From assembly GCA_017470245.1 (NCBI GenBank), contig JAFUEV010000015.1:1-64000 (forward strand): 64,000 nucleotides of DNA, read 5' to 3'. A program made the translations under genes and the position numbers. Every line of letters begins with the position of its first letter. Position 1 is the first letter of the stretch. Below are positions 54,625 to 63,973 of the stretch, piece by piece. Source of the DNA: a bacterium (GTDB taxonomy: Bacteria; Cyanobacteriota; Vampirovibrionia; Gastranaerophilales; Gastranaerophilaceae). Below the pieces are notes generated by a model. That model did not search any database, was not told the origin of the DNA, and saw nothing but the letters and a program-made list of their open reading frames with translations.

Positions 54625-56790
54625 TTATACGCAAGCGCCACCACAAGTGCAACAATCTGCAATTGCAGCTTTAGCTTCTTCTAAACGAACTTTAATACGT
54701 CCGTCTACTGCTATACCTTCACCTGTTTTTTCAGAAATTAACAATGGGTTAATATCAAGTTCATCGATGAATTTGAAATCAGCAACCAATTGAGATAATC
54801 TCAACAATGTTTCCTGAATTTGTTCCATTTGAGCAGGTGTTGTACCTCTTGCACCTTCTAACAATTTGTATGCTTTAACGGACTTAATCATTTCTGCAGC
54901 ATCAACGTCAGTTAAAGGCGCAATTCTGAATGTTACATCTTTCATAACTTCAATAAATACACCACCTAAACCGAACATCATCATAGGTCCGTATTGAGGA
55001 TCGGTTGCAATACCGCAAACCATTTCACGATTTCCTTTTACCATTTCTTGAATAATAACACCTTCTAAACCGTCAATTAAACCTTTTTCTGTTAATTTAA
55101 CGATTAAATCGTTATATTCTTCTCTTAATTGTTCTTCAGATTGAATATTAACTCTTACACCTCCAACATCAGTTTTGTGAGATGTTGTTTTAGATGTCAT
55201 TTTCATTACTACAGGGTATCCGATTGAATTACCAACTGTTACAACTTCATCTATGTTTGTAGCAAAACCTGATTTACAAACTCTGATACCATAAGCATCC
55301 AATACATCAATAGATTCACGAGTTGTTAATTGAGCTCTGCCTTCATCTATTGATTGTTTAATGATTCTTGCAGCTTTAGCTCTGTCTACGTCATAGCAAG
55401 GAATTTTACCTTCAGGTCTAGCCTGCCATAATCTTTGTTGATTTAATCTGTTAAATCCGTCTGCAGCTTCTTCAGCATACATAAAGAACGGCATATTAAC
55501 ATCCATATCGGATAATTTTGTAAAGAATTCATTCTTTGTCATAAATACACCGATTACAGGTTTTTGTGGGTATTGAGCTTTGATTTCCATTACGGCTCTT
55601 GCAACATCGATATCTTTCAAACCTAAGAACGGTAAGTAAATTACCATAATCATATCAACATTTTCATCTGCAATAACTGTTTCTAGTGTTTGCTTATAGT
55701 GTTCGATAGGAGCTGAAGCTATCATATCGATTGGGTTTTTAACAGATGCAGCCGAAGGCAAGAAACTTCTTAATTTTTCTTTTGTAGCATCGGAAATTTT
55801 TGCCATTTGCATACCGTATTCGCAAACAGCGTCAGTAGCCATAATACCGGGGCCTCCGGAGTTTGTAATAATAGCAACTCTGTCACCTTTTGGTATAGGA
55901 CAATTTGCAAATACTTTCGCAGTTGCAAATAAATTCTTTAATGAATATTCTCTTATAACACCTGATTGATTTAATAAAGCGTTAGCAGCTTTATCTGCAC
56001 CGGCTAATGAACCTGTGTGAGAAGATGCTGCAGAAGCACCTGCTGCACTACGTCCGGCTTTTAATGCAAGTACAGGTTTTTTCTTTGTTATTCTTGAAGC
56101 TAATTTTCTGAAATTAGCAGGATTTTGGATTGATTCCATATATAAAAGGATTTGTTGAACGTCATCATCATTTTCCCAGTATTCTAAAGCTGTTTCAGCA
56201 TTAACATCAGCCTGATTACCGATTGAAATGAATTGAGCAAAACCAAGGTTTAAGTCTTTTAATATATTTAAAATACCGCCGCCTAAAGCACCTGATTGAG
56301 ATACAAAACCGATATGTCCTCTTTCCGGTAATGATTCTGCGAAACATCCGTCCATTCTTACTTCAGGTAATGTATTAACAACACCTAAACAGTTAGGACC
56401 TACACATCTCATACCATAGCTTCTTACTTTTTCAAGTAATTGTTTTTCTAATTCGGCACCTTCTTTACCTGTTTCTTTAAAGCCTGCAGTAATAATACAT
56501 AAGCCTTTAATGCCTTTTTGATGACATTGGTCGATTGTATCAAGTACGAATTTAGCATTAACTACAATGATAGCTAAATCAACTTCACCGGGGATTTCAT
56601 TTACATTTGTATATGCTTGTAAACCTTCAATTATACCACCTTTTGGGTTAACAGGATAAATTTTTCCGTTAAACTTGTATTCTTGAAGTCTTTTCATAAT
56701 GTCAGAGCCGATTGTGTGCTCTTTTGTGGAAGCACCAACAACTGCAATTGCTTTCGGCTTCATGATTTTGTCCAATAGTTCTTTTTGCAT
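54625..56790 (-). CDS. acd: ADP-forming acetate-CoA ligase (acetyl-CoA synthetase), fused subunits
   Basis: A 721-residue fused alpha-beta enzyme that converts acyl-CoA, ADP and Pi to the free acid, CoA and ATP, giving substrate-level ATP in fermentation. The CoA-binding domain begins with AIAVVGASTKEHTIGSDIM. The phosphohistidine segment is ASSHTGSLAGADKAANALL (about 257-275). The C-terminal ATP-grasp part has NSIGYPVVMKMTSKTTSHKT, EGVIIQEMVKGNREMVCGIA and GIAVDGRIKV. The tail ends CCTCGGACV, an unusual cysteine cluster (see findings). Strong terminator after the stop; the radical SAM gene lies 26 bases upstream on the same strand. Confidence 0.93.
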   Translation of the reverse strand: MQKELLDKIMKPKAIAVVGASTKEHTIGSDIMKRLQEYKFNGKIYPVNPKGGIIEGLQAYTNVNEIPGEVDLAIIVVNAKFVLDTIDQCHQKGIKGLCIITAGFKETGKEGAELEKQLLEKVRSYGMRCVGPNCLGVVNTLPEVRMDGCFAESLPERGHIGFVSQSGALGGGILNILKDLNLGFAQFISIGNQADVNAETALEYWENDDDVQQILLYMESIQNPANFRKLASRITKKKPVLALKAGRSAAGASAASSHTGSLAGADKAANALLNQSGVIREYSLKNLFATAKVFANCPIPKGDRVAIITNSGGPGIMATDAVCEYGMQMAKISDATKEKLRSFLPSAASVKNPIDMIASAPIEHYKQTLETVIADENVDMIMVIYLPFLGLKDIDVARAVMEIKAQYPQKPVIGVFMTKNEFFTKLSDMDVNMPFFMYAEEAADGFNRLNQQRLWQARPEGKIPCYDVDRAKAARIIKQSIDEGRAQLTTRESIDVLDAYGIRVCKSGFATNIDEVVTVGNSIGYPVVMKMTSKTTSHKTDVGGVRVNIQSEEQLREEYNDLIVKLTEKGLIDGLEGVIIQEMVKGNREMVCGIATDPQYGPMMMFGLGGVFIEVMKDVTFRIAPLTDVDAAEMIKSVKAYKLLEGARGTTPAQMEQIQETLLRLSQLVADFKFIDELDINPLLISEKTGEGIAVDGRIKVRLEEAKAAIADCCTCGGACV

Positions 56791-56816
56791 TTTTTCTCTC
56801 CTAATTTATTGCAAAT

Positions 56817-57440
56817 CTAGTAACCGTTTTCTATCCAAGGGCGTTCTCTGAATTTCGCACCCAATTCTTTTGTAATTTCCATACATTTTGTCATATTAAT
56901 TTTATAGTCTTTATACCCTGTAACGATTGTAGCAGTGGTATCAAAACCCTCGGCTGCAGATTCTTTTATAAAATCTTTTACCGCTTTGTATGCATTATCA
57001 ATATGCGGTTGTGAAACCGTATTATATACTTCTTCATTTTCTCCGTTCAGGCTTATTGAAAATTTATCAACCAAGCCTTTTAATTCGGGCAAAACATTCC
57101 TTTTATAAACTATATTGGCATGCCCGTTTGTATTAACCCTTATAATTGTTTTGGGATATTTTTCTTTTATATATTGTGCAACCTGCTTCAAAACATCAAG
57201 TTTCAGCATTGGTTCACCGTATCCGCAAAAAATAATTTCTTCAGAAAGCTTATCTTTAAATGATTCTAATTGTTTTATAACATCTTCTGCCTTAACATTT
57301 TCGGTATTTAAAAACAAATTAGCACCGACTACGTCATCCTTTATTGAACGTATACAAAAAACACAATCATTCGTACAACGATTAGTTAAATTAATATAAA
57401 CTTTACCATCCAAAAGATAAACTAAATTATAATCTGTCAT
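56817..57440 (-). CDS. TatD-associated radical SAM protein
   Basis: A 207-residue short radical SAM protein. The cluster motif is CTNDCVFC (C-x3-C-x2-C) in YINLTNRCTNDCVFCIRSI, followed by EEIIFCGYGEPMLKLDVL, IRVNTNGHANI and LVDKFSISLNGENEEVYNTV. These match the family usually found next to TatD nucleases, although no tatD gene is seen here. I chose the ATG at 57440 since upstream in-frame residues are not conserved. It precedes acd by 26 bases, probably one transcript. The substrate is unknown. Confidence 0.85.
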   Translation of the reverse strand: MTDYNLVYLLDGKVYINLTNRCTNDCVFCIRSIKDDVVGANLFLNTENVKAEDVIKQLESFKDKLSEEIIFCGYGEPMLKLDVLKQVAQYIKEKYPKTIIRVNTNGHANIVYKRNVLPELKGLVDKFSISLNGENEEVYNTVSQPHIDNAYKAVKDFIKESAAEGFDTTATIVTGYKDYKINMTKCMEITKELGAKFRERPWIENGY

Positions 57441-57518
57441 TCTTGTTTCACCTATACTGAAATTGTGACACAAAGAAAACATGATAACAAGAGATTTTAT
57501 GCGAATAAAATTAAATTG

Positions 57519-58589
57519 TTATGAAGTATAACTTTGACCTTTATTAATGTGTTTACCGACTTTTAAAACTTCACCTGCGGCATCAATCAAGTCTATAGGT
57601 TTTTTACCCTGTAAAGATTCACTGTCAAAAGAAACAGCACTTCCTGTTATGCTAAAACCTCTATTAGTTATAAAATCAAATAACCATTTTTTAATTTGAT
57701 GCATTTCGGCAGTTTTATCATAAACTGATTTCAAATATTCATCTAAAACAGGTTTATCTTTATCAGCTAAAGCACCTTCCTTTTTCATATTTTCATTTAC
57801 CTGACAAAGCCATTCTTTACTATATTTATCAGTTTCTTGTTCAATACGTTCATTGATTAAACTGCTATATGAAGCCTGTAATTTTTCATCAGTATCATTG
57901 ATACATTTTATTAAATACGGATCATTCTTTGCTTCTTCAGTTTCGAAATTTTCTCTCATATCCGTATATATTGATTTCATCATTTCCAGATTTACAAGAT
58001 TATTAATTTTTTCTGTTGAAGATTGATACTCAGCAAGTTTTGTTTCCGCAGCATTTCTATATTCTGCTTGTTTTGAACCTATATATTTATTTCCGTTTAT
58101 AGTTTTAACAACTTTATCAACTATTTTTTCCTGTTGTTCTTTACTTTGATTTCCAAATATTATAACGAATTCATCACCGCCAAATCTGTATGCATTGAGA
58201 CCGTTTTCAGTTGCAACAGAATTTATATTACTGCCTATTACCTGAATAAATTCATCACCCGTTTCATAACCGAGCAATTCGTTTACTGATTTAAAATTAT
58301 CCATATCAAACATTGCAAGTGATATATCTCTATCAAAACATTTACTGTATTCAATTTGTTTATCGAGTTTTGCGAGTAAAAAATGCTTATCTCTCAATCC
58401 GGTAAATGAGTCATAAGTCCTGTCATCCTTAGCTACATCTTCAACAGGAATATAAAACATTCCTGTTGGTAATATACTAACTACTCCGCCACTATTATTC
58501 TGACAGACGGATGCTTTCTGATTAACTCTTTGTCTTTGAGTAAAAGACGGTGAATTCAGATATAAGACATTATTTGATTGTACTTTCAT
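57519..58589 (-). CDS. GGDEF diguanylate cyclase with helical insertion
   Basis: A 356-residue protein. The N-terminus (SPSFTQRQRVNQ) is polar and lineage-typical. A GGDEF domain begins at about 62 (SFTGLRDKHFLLAKLDK), with FDMDNFKSVNELLGYETGDE and GGDEF at 137-141. After the helix ending near 165, about 125 residues of charged helix (for example EAKNDPYLIKCINDTDEKLQ) interrupt the domain. The final strand and helix then appear at 308-345 (GFSITGSAVSFDSE, DLIDAAGEVLKVGKHI), completing the GGDEF fold. No RxxD inhibitory site is seen. A C8 tract lies upstream at 58643-58650. Confidence 0.8.
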   Translation of the reverse strand: MKVQSNNVLYLNSPSFTQRQRVNQKASVCQNNSGGVVSILPTGMFYIPVEDVAKDDRTYDSFTGLRDKHFLLAKLDKQIEYSKCFDRDISLAMFDMDNFKSVNELLGYETGDEFIQVIGSNINSVATENGLNAYRFGGDEFVIIFGNQSKEQQEKIVDKVVKTINGNKYIGSKQAEYRNAAETKLAEYQSSTEKINNLVNLEMMKSIYTDMRENFETEEAKNDPYLIKCINDTDEKLQASYSSLINERIEQETDKYSKEWLCQVNENMKKEGALADKDKPVLDEYLKSVYDKTAEMHQIKKWLFDFITNRGFSITGSAVSFDSESLQGKKPIDLIDAAGEVLKVGKHINKGQSYTS

Positions 58590-58642
58590 TATTTATTTCG
58601 GCCTTTCCAGTAGCATAAAATCAAATAATATTAGGGTTTTTA

Positions 58643-58650
58643 CCCCCCCC
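58643..58650. other. Homopolymeric C8 tract in the divergent padR/GGDEF gap
   Basis: Eight consecutive C lie in the 212-bp gap between the GGDEF gene (minus) and padR (plus), flanked by AATATT inverted repeats. Such tracts can slip during replication and alter promoter spacing. This is a sequence observation only. Confidence 0.6.
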
Positions 58651-58801
58651 AATATTTTTATCATAACTATATTACGTTTCAGCTATGTCTATATTAAAAA
58701 CTAAAAAAAATTTTTTTGCTATAAATTTTTTAATTTTTCTGTAATCTTTAAGACCAAATTAAATTTTAGCCAAATTTATAAATTTATGTTATAAAGAAAT
58801 C

Positions 58802-59314
58802 ATGATAGAGATATTAATTTTATATGTTATCCGCAAACGAGAAAAAACTCTCTACGGAATACGAAAAGAAATAATTGAATTATTTGGTACTTTTACAAAA
58901 CCGAGTATAGGTACTATATATCCTGCATTAAAACGTCTGTTGAAAGAAGATGCAATTAGCGTGTATGATAAAATGTCAGATGGCGGTAAGAAATCGTCAT
59001 ATTTTTCAATAACGAAAAAAGGCTTTGATGTTTTTAAAAAGTATTTTTTTGATTCAGCAAGCGACAATCCTTCACTTTTTCATACCCAGCTCCAAGCAAG
59101 AATCGGAACAATGGAACTTTTAAAATTTGATGACAGAAAAGAATTTATAAAAGATACTTTAAGGAAAATCGAAATTTATCAGTTAGAGCTTGAACGCAAA
59201 ATGAAAGATGAATTTATTGAATTTGATTATTTTCAGGAACAACTGTTACAAAAAACACTAAAAGAACTTTTATTTTTAAAAGAATTTATCCTCAGTCTTG
59301 AGATAAATAAATAA
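58802..59314 (+). CDS. PadR-family transcriptional regulator
   Basis: A 170-residue PadR-type regulator. The winged helix spans about 1-80: MIEILILYVIRKREKTLYGI, then KPSIGTIYPALKRLLKEDAI as the recognition region, then KKSSYFSITKKGFDVFKKYF as the wing and start of the dimer helix. A long C-terminal helix pair (about 105-165) gives dimerisation. It binds DNA, usually repressing an adjacent gene; here the divergent neighbour is the GGDEF gene. No efflux gene, the common PadR target, is adjacent. The ATG has GAAATC before it and no strong Shine-Dalgarno. Confidence 0.88.
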   Translation: MIEILILYVIRKREKTLYGIRKEIIELFGTFTKPSIGTIYPALKRLLKEDAISVYDKMSDGGKKSSYFSITKKGFDVFKKYFFDSASDNPSLFHTQLQARIGTMELLKFDDRKEFIKDTLRKIEIYQLELERKMKDEFIEFDYFQEQLLQKTLKELLFLKEFILSLEINK

Positions 59315-59325
59315 CAAGATTAAAC

Positions 59326-59357
59326 AAAGAAGCCATCTTTTTAAGATGGCTTCTTTG
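59326..59357. terminator. Bidirectional rho-independent terminator
   Basis: AAAGAAGCCATCTT (59326-59339) pairs with AAGATGGCTTCTTT (59343-59356) across a three-T loop, between convergent padR and recA. The 14-bp perfect stem can serve both strands, though the T tracts are short. Confidence 0.85.
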
Positions 59358-59373
59358 TCGTTTATCAAAATGA

Positions 59374-60402
59374 TTATTCTTTAGCTTTTAATGCTTCTCT
59401 TACTTTGTCTTCAATTTCTTTTTCGAGTGCAGGATTTTCAGCAAAAAGTTCTTTAACTTTATCTCTGCCTTGTCCTAATTTTTCATCATTATAGCTAAAC
59501 CAAGCACCTGCTTTTTTAACAATATCAAGATTTACTGCCATATCAAGAATACATCCTGATTTACTTATACCTTTACCGTAAATAATATCAAATTCAGCTA
59601 TTCTAAACGGAGGTGCTACTTTATTTTTAACAACTTTAACCTTAACTCTGTTACCGATTTCTCTATCATCTTTTTTCAAAGTTTCAATTTTTCTTATATC
59701 AAGTCTTATACTTGCATAATATTTTAAAGCATTACCACCTGTAGTTGTTTCGGGACTTCCGTACATAACACCGATTTTTTGTCTTAACTGGTTAATAAAA
59801 ATAACTGTAGTATTTGTTTTACTTACAATACCTGTTAGTTTTCTTAATGCTTTTGACATCAAACGAGCTTGTAAACCCATTTGTTTATCTTCCATTGCGC
59901 CTTCAATTTCATCTTTAGGAACAAGTGCTGCAACAGAGTCTACTACAACTATATCAACAGCAGCAGAACGAACAAGTTCTTCTGTAATTTCAAGAGCTTG
60001 TTCACCTGTATCAGGTTGAGAAATTAATAATTCATCAACATTTACACCAAGGTTTCTCGCATATTCAGGGTCAAGTGCGTGTTCAGCATCAACGAATGCT
60101 GCTATACCACCTTTTTTCTGACATTCTGCAACTATATGTTGTGCAAGTGTTGTTTTACCACTTGCTTCCGGACCATATACTTCTATAATTCTGCCTCTTG
60201 GAACACCGCCTATACCCAAAGCAACATCTAAAGACAATGCACCTGTTGGAATTGTTTCAACATTAACAGCAGGTTTATCCCCCAGACGCATAATTGAACC
60301 TTTACCAAAATCCTTTTCTATTTTATCAATTGCAACTTTTAGTGCTTTTTTTCTTTCTTCCGAAATATTAACTGTTTCGGTTTCCTTTTCTTTTGTAACC
60401 AT
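59374..60402 (-). CDS. recA: RecA recombinase
   Basis: A 342-residue RecA that forms filaments on single-stranded DNA for recombination and SOS cleavage. Walker A is GPEASGKTT (77-85), then [38 protein letters not shown] (Walker B), and [20 protein letters not shown] with the L1/L2 region [20 protein letters not shown]. The length is normal. No LexA-type box is recognised in the upstream gap; a TATAAT hexamer on the minus strand lies at 60431-60436. It is convergent with padR across a shared terminator. Confidence 0.98.
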   Translation of the reverse strand: MVTKEKETETVNISEERKKALKVAIDKIEKDFGKGSIMRLGDKPAVNVETIPTGALSLDVALGIGGVPRGRIIEVYGPEASGKTTLAQHIVAECQKKGGIAAFVDAEHALDPEYARNLGVNVDELLISQPDTGEQALEITEELVRSAAVDIVVVDSVAALVPKDEIEGAMEDKQMGLQARLMSKALRKLTGIVSKTNTTVIFINQLRQKIGVMYGSPETTTGGNALKYYASIRLDIRKIETLKKDDREIGNRVKVKVVKNKVAPPFRIAEFDIIYGKGISKSGCILDMAVNLDIVKKAGAWFSYNDEKLGQGRDKVKELFAENPALEKEIEDKVREALKAKE

Positions 60403-60559
60403 GTTTTTTTCCCTTATCTCTACAAATAATATTATATCACCTCGTTTTAAATAACTATATTAATTTACTTTTTGAAACATTAATTTGCATTTTATGTCAT
60501 GCATTTTTCTTTTTGCTAGAATTAATATAGTTTTATTATTAGTATTATAGGGGATATCT

Positions 60560-61861
60560 ATGAGAAATAAAATTATTTTATTCTGGGCGATAATTATCAT
60601 AACTATAATTTCCATAGCTTTAATTGTCGTAAAACCCACTCGTTTAGGCTTAGACCTAAAAGGCGGCTCAAGAATTGTTATTGAAGCGCAAACAACCGAA
60701 ACTATTGCAACCGTTACTCAAGATATGATGGATGCATTGAAATTCACAATAGGGAAAAGAATTGACCCGAAAGGTGTTGCTGAAATAACCATTCAACAAA
60801 TAGGGGAAAGAAGATTATTAATTGAAATTCCTAAAGATTCTAACTTGAAAGAAGTCAGAGAAAAATTAAGTCAAACGGCAGAATTAGAGTTTAAAAAGCC
60901 GATTGTTGACGAACACGATAATGTTGTAGATTGGGAATCATCAGGTTTAACAGGTAGTGATGTTGAAAAAGCAGAAGTTGGTACTGACCAAGCAGGTCAC
61001 TGGGTTATTAATTTAAGCTTTACATCACAAGGTTCAAGAAAATTTGCGAAATTAACAAAAGAATTTTTCGGATTGCCGATGGCTATATATTTCAACGGTA
61101 CAAGTATTTCTGCTCCAGTAATAAGAGCGGAAATTACCGATGGAAGATGCGAAATCTCCGGCAACTTTACTCACGAAGATGCTCAAAAAACAGTTGATTA
61201 CATAAATGCAGGTGCACTCCCTGTTCCTGCTAAAATTTTAGAAGAAAACTCAGTATCTCCGACTCTTGGAGAAGATAGTTTAAATCAAAGTAAATTCGCA
61301 GGAATGCTTGGTATAAGCCTGGTTATATTGTTTATGATTTTCTATTACAGAGTTCCTGGTATAATAGCAGATATTGCCCTTGTTATATATTCTTTAATAG
61401 TATTCGCAATATTTAAGGTTGCAGGCGTTACCCTTACTTTAGCAGGTATAGCAGGTTTCATATTAAGTATAGGTATGGCAGTTGATGCTAACATTCTTAT
61501 TTTCGAAAGAACAAAGGAAGAACTAAAATCAGGCAGAACATTATTTACAGCTATTAACTCTGGTTTTGACAGAGCTTTTACAAGTATATTCGACTCTAAT
61601 ATGTCAACAATTATAACTTGTATAATTCTTTATTGCTTAGGTTCAAATATAGTAAAAGGGTTTGCATTAACCCTTGCAATCGGTGTAATTGTAAGTATGT
61701 TTTCAGCTATTACGGTTACTAAGAACTTTATGCATTTAATGTTCGGAACAAAACAACTTACAAGACCGGGCTTATTCGGACTTAAAGAATCTGATATTAA
61801 TGAAGCTTATTCAGCATCAGAAACACAACGTGAAAAAGCAAAATTCGGAGTTTTAGATTAA
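60560..61861 (+). CDS. secD: Protein translocase subunit SecD
   Basis: A 433-residue SecD that, with SecF, uses the proton motive force to complete protein export through SecYEG. One N-terminal membrane segment (about 5-24) is followed by LGLDLKGGSRIVIEA, the P1 domain, and five C-terminal membrane segments (about 255-400) with GFILSIGMAVDANILIFERT, whose Asp is conserved for proton coupling. It is short compared with E. coli (615), like SecD of cyanobacterial lineages. secF follows after 20 bases. The upstream ribosome site is TAGGGGATATCT. Confidence 0.95.
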   Translation: MRNKIILFWAIIIITIISIALIVVKPTRLGLDLKGGSRIVIEAQTTETIATVTQDMMDALKFTIGKRIDPKGVAEITIQQIGERRLLIEIPKDSNLKEVREKLSQTAELEFKKPIVDEHDNVVDWESSGLTGSDVEKAEVGTDQAGHWVINLSFTSQGSRKFAKLTKEFFGLPMAIYFNGTSISAPVIRAEITDGRCEISGNFTHEDAQKTVDYINAGALPVPAKILEENSVSPTLGEDSLNQSKFAGMLGISLVILFMIFYYRVPGIIADIALVIYSLIVFAIFKVAGVTLTLAGIAGFILSIGMAVDANILIFERTKEELKSGRTLFTAINSGFDRAFTSIFDSNMSTIITCIILYCLGSNIVKGFALTLAIGVIVSMFSAITVTKNFMHLMFGTKQLTRPGLFGLKESDINEAYSASETQREKAKFGVLD

Positions 61862-61881
61862 TAATTTAAGGAGTATACAAA

Positions 61882-62871
61882 ATGTCATACAGTGCTTTAG
61901 ACACAAAAAAGGTTATAGATGTAATTAAATACAGATGGTTATGGCTTGCAATATCCTGTCTATTATTGTTGCCGGGTATAATTGCAATGTTTATATCAGT
62001 TACAAAATATCCTACACATACACCATTAAGGGTAGGTATTGATTTTACAGGCGGTTCTATTATTCAATATGTGGTTAACGAAAATATACCACCTGAAAAA
62101 ATTAGTGAAATAAGAGTGAGACTTACTGAAAACGATATTGAAAATCCTGTTCTTCAAGTATTAAAACCGTCAACAGTTGAAGAAGGAAATGAAAATGCTC
62201 ATCTTTTATCAGTAAAAACTCAATTTGATGAAGAAAAACAAAATGAATTAACCGATAAAATTACAAATACCGTTCAAGAATTCTATCCTGAAGCGGAAGT
62301 TATACAAACAAACGCAGTAGGTCCTGTTCTTGGTAAACAATTACTTGTTAATTCAATGATAGCAGTCAGCCTTGCTGTTCTTGCAATTATCATATATATT
62401 ACAGTAAGATTTCGTTTTGATTACGCAATATCCGCAATAATAGCGTTGTGCCACGATGTATTATTTGTACTTGGAGTATTTTCAATATTAGGTTTAGTCT
62501 GTGGTGTTCACGTCGACAGTTTGTTTGTTACAGCGATTTTAACTGTTCTTGGTTATAGCGTTAACGATACAATCGTCGTTTTTGACAGAGTGAGAGAAAA
62601 CTATAAATTCTACTCTAAAAAAGCAACATATAATGAAATAGTTAATGCATCCGTAAACCAAACATTAGCTAGAAGTATAAATACATCATTAACAACAATG
62701 TTAATACTTTGCGCTTTGTACTTCTTTGGCGGGGTTACAACAAAAGACTTTGTACTTGTTATGATTTTGGGTATTGCAATAGGTACATACTCAAGTATAT
62801 TCTTTGCAAGCACAATTCTTGCTCTTATTAACGAAATAAATGAATCAAAAAAGGCAAAAATAGGGGCATAA
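61882..62871 (+). CDS. secF: Protein translocase subunit SecF
   Basis: A 329-residue SecF, partner of SecD. RVGIDFTGGSIIQYVVNENI (first periplasmic strand), YPEAEVIQTNAVGPVLGKQL, then FVTAILTVLGYSVNDTIVVF with the conserved Asp-Asp/Asn pattern and TTMLILCALYFFGGVTTKDF are typical. About six membrane segments. It has an AAGGAG site and follows secD by 20 bases; a third gene follows after 4 bases, so the operon is secD-secF-HTH. Confidence 0.95.
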   Translation: MSYSALDTKKVIDVIKYRWLWLAISCLLLLPGIIAMFISVTKYPTHTPLRVGIDFTGGSIIQYVVNENIPPEKISEIRVRLTENDIENPVLQVLKPSTVEEGNENAHLLSVKTQFDEEKQNELTDKITNTVQEFYPEAEVIQTNAVGPVLGKQLLVNSMIAVSLAVLAIIIYITVRFRFDYAISAIIALCHDVLFVLGVFSILGLVCGVHVDSLFVTAILTVLGYSVNDTIVVFDRVRENYKFYSKKATYNEIVNASVNQTLARSINTSLTTMLILCALYFFGGVTTKDFVLVMILGIAIGTYSSIFFASTILALINEINESKKAKIGA

Positions 62872-62875
62872 ATAA

Positions 62876-63295
62876 ATGTCTGAATTAAAATCATTAGCAG
62901 AATTTATAAGAGAAACTCGTGAAAAAGCGGGTTTCTCTATTATTGGATTAGCAAAAAGAACAAGTTTATCTGTAGAACAAATCGAAGATATAGAAGCAGG
63001 TAAAGAATTATTTTTGCCTGCAACTACTCGTCAAAAACTCGCAAAGGGGCTAAAACTAAACCCTGCAGATATTAAACAATATGAAAGAATTATGCTCGTT
63101 TCCTATGATAAAGTAACAAATGAATACATTGATAGTGTAAAACAAATGATTTTACAAGAAGAAACAGAAAATTTAAGATGTCCTATTTGCGGGGCAAAAT
63201 TAAATACAAAAATTGTAAGACTAATTGATTTGGAAAATAAAATAGCACTCCACCCAAAGGCTCAATGTTCTAAATGCTCATTCCAAATAAAATAA
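62876..63295 (+). CDS. Helix-turn-helix plus zinc-ribbon protein
   Basis: A 139-residue protein. The N-terminal half is an XRE-like HTH (FSIIGLAKRTSLSVEQIEDI, then LPATTRQKLAKGLKLNPADI). The C-terminal half has a zinc ribbon, CPICGAKLNTKIV then CSKCSFQIK (four cysteines in two C-x2-C pairs). This combination suggests DNA binding, with an extra metal site for a partner or DNA. It begins 4 bases after secF, the last gene of that operon, but no link to secretion is visible. A terminator follows. Confidence 0.75.
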   Translation: MSELKSLAEFIRETREKAGFSIIGLAKRTSLSVEQIEDIEAGKELFLPATTRQKLAKGLKLNPADIKQYERIMLVSYDKVTNEYIDSVKQMILQEETENLRCPICGAKLNTKIVRLIDLENKIALHPKAQCSKCSFQIK

Positions 63296-63307
63296 GTTAA
63301 AATATAA

Positions 63308-63343
63308 AAAAGAAGAGTAATATTTTATATTACTCTTCTTTTT
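63308..63343. terminator. Bidirectional rho-independent terminator
   Basis: AAAAGAAGAGTAATA (63308-63322) pairs with TATTACTCTTCTTTT (63328-63342), between the HTH/zinc-ribbon gene and the convergent PilO-like gene. Confidence 0.9.
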
Positions 63344-63361
63344 AGTTTAATTATATCTTAT

Positions 63362-63973
63362 TTATTTGTTTCCAAATGGTGAATTTTGTCTGCTGGATAG
63401 AGCCTTTTTAGAATACAAATTTATAGACATTTTTATTAACAAATAATCCGTATTACCTGTAAATGCCGTAACATCCATCTTTGATATGTATACCAAGTTT
63501 TCTAACTGTCTTACTTCAGTTAAAAATGAACGTAACTGAGTATATGCACCAACTAGTGATAATTTCAATTCACATACGTTATAGTCATTTGCACTTTGGA
63601 GATAAATAGGGTCATTTTGAGGGTTTAATTGATATTCAATAGATCTGACCAATAAACCGTTTTTCTGTGCTTTGCTAAGTATTTGTTCAAATAAATTACC
63701 AAACATTCCCAAATTTTCAGCACTTGAATCAACACTTGTTTCAACAATTGTCTTCAAGTTTTTCATTTTCATATCAGCCATTGCTTTTTCTGCTTCAATG
63801 CTGCTAATCTTCTTTTGCATTTCGCTTTTTTGTCGTTCTGATGATTCAACACTGGCTCTTGCTGATTGATATTCTTCCCATTGCGGTGCGCATTGCAATA
63901 TCAAAATTAAAACAAATAATACAATCGCAACTACAAAACATATTGGAACTAATTTTTGATTATTTTTATTCAT
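63362..63973 (-). CDS. PilO-like type IV pilus assembly protein
   Basis: A 203-residue inner-membrane protein with one N-terminal segment (about 9-28; LVPICFVVAIVLFVLILILQ), a coiled coil (about 32-75) and a C-terminal ferredoxin-like domain ending ISKMDVTAFTGNTDYLLIKM. This matches PilO/GspM-type alignment proteins, including the LRSFLTEVRQLENLVYISKM stretch. The N-terminus lies near the window edge, so further pil genes (pilN, pilM) may lie beyond 64000. The final residues (NSPFGNK) look lineage-typical. The start ATG is complete, with AGAGGGAAGATATGA before it. Confidence 0.75.
   Translation of the reverse strand: MNKNNQKLVPICFVVAIVLFVLILILQCAPQWEEYQSARASVESSERQKSEMQKKISSIEAEKAMADMKMKNLKTIVETSVDSSAENLGMFGNLFEQILSKAQKNGLLVRSIEYQLNPQNDPIYLQSANDYNVCELKLSLVGAYTQLRSFLTEVRQLENLVYISKMDVTAFTGNTDYLLIKMSINLYSKKALSSRQNSPFGNK

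Noticed and set aside
60403..60559. LexA/SOS box upstream of recA
   Set aside because: No GAAC-N4-GTTC or other LexA-type palindrome is visible; only a TATAAT hexamer was found.
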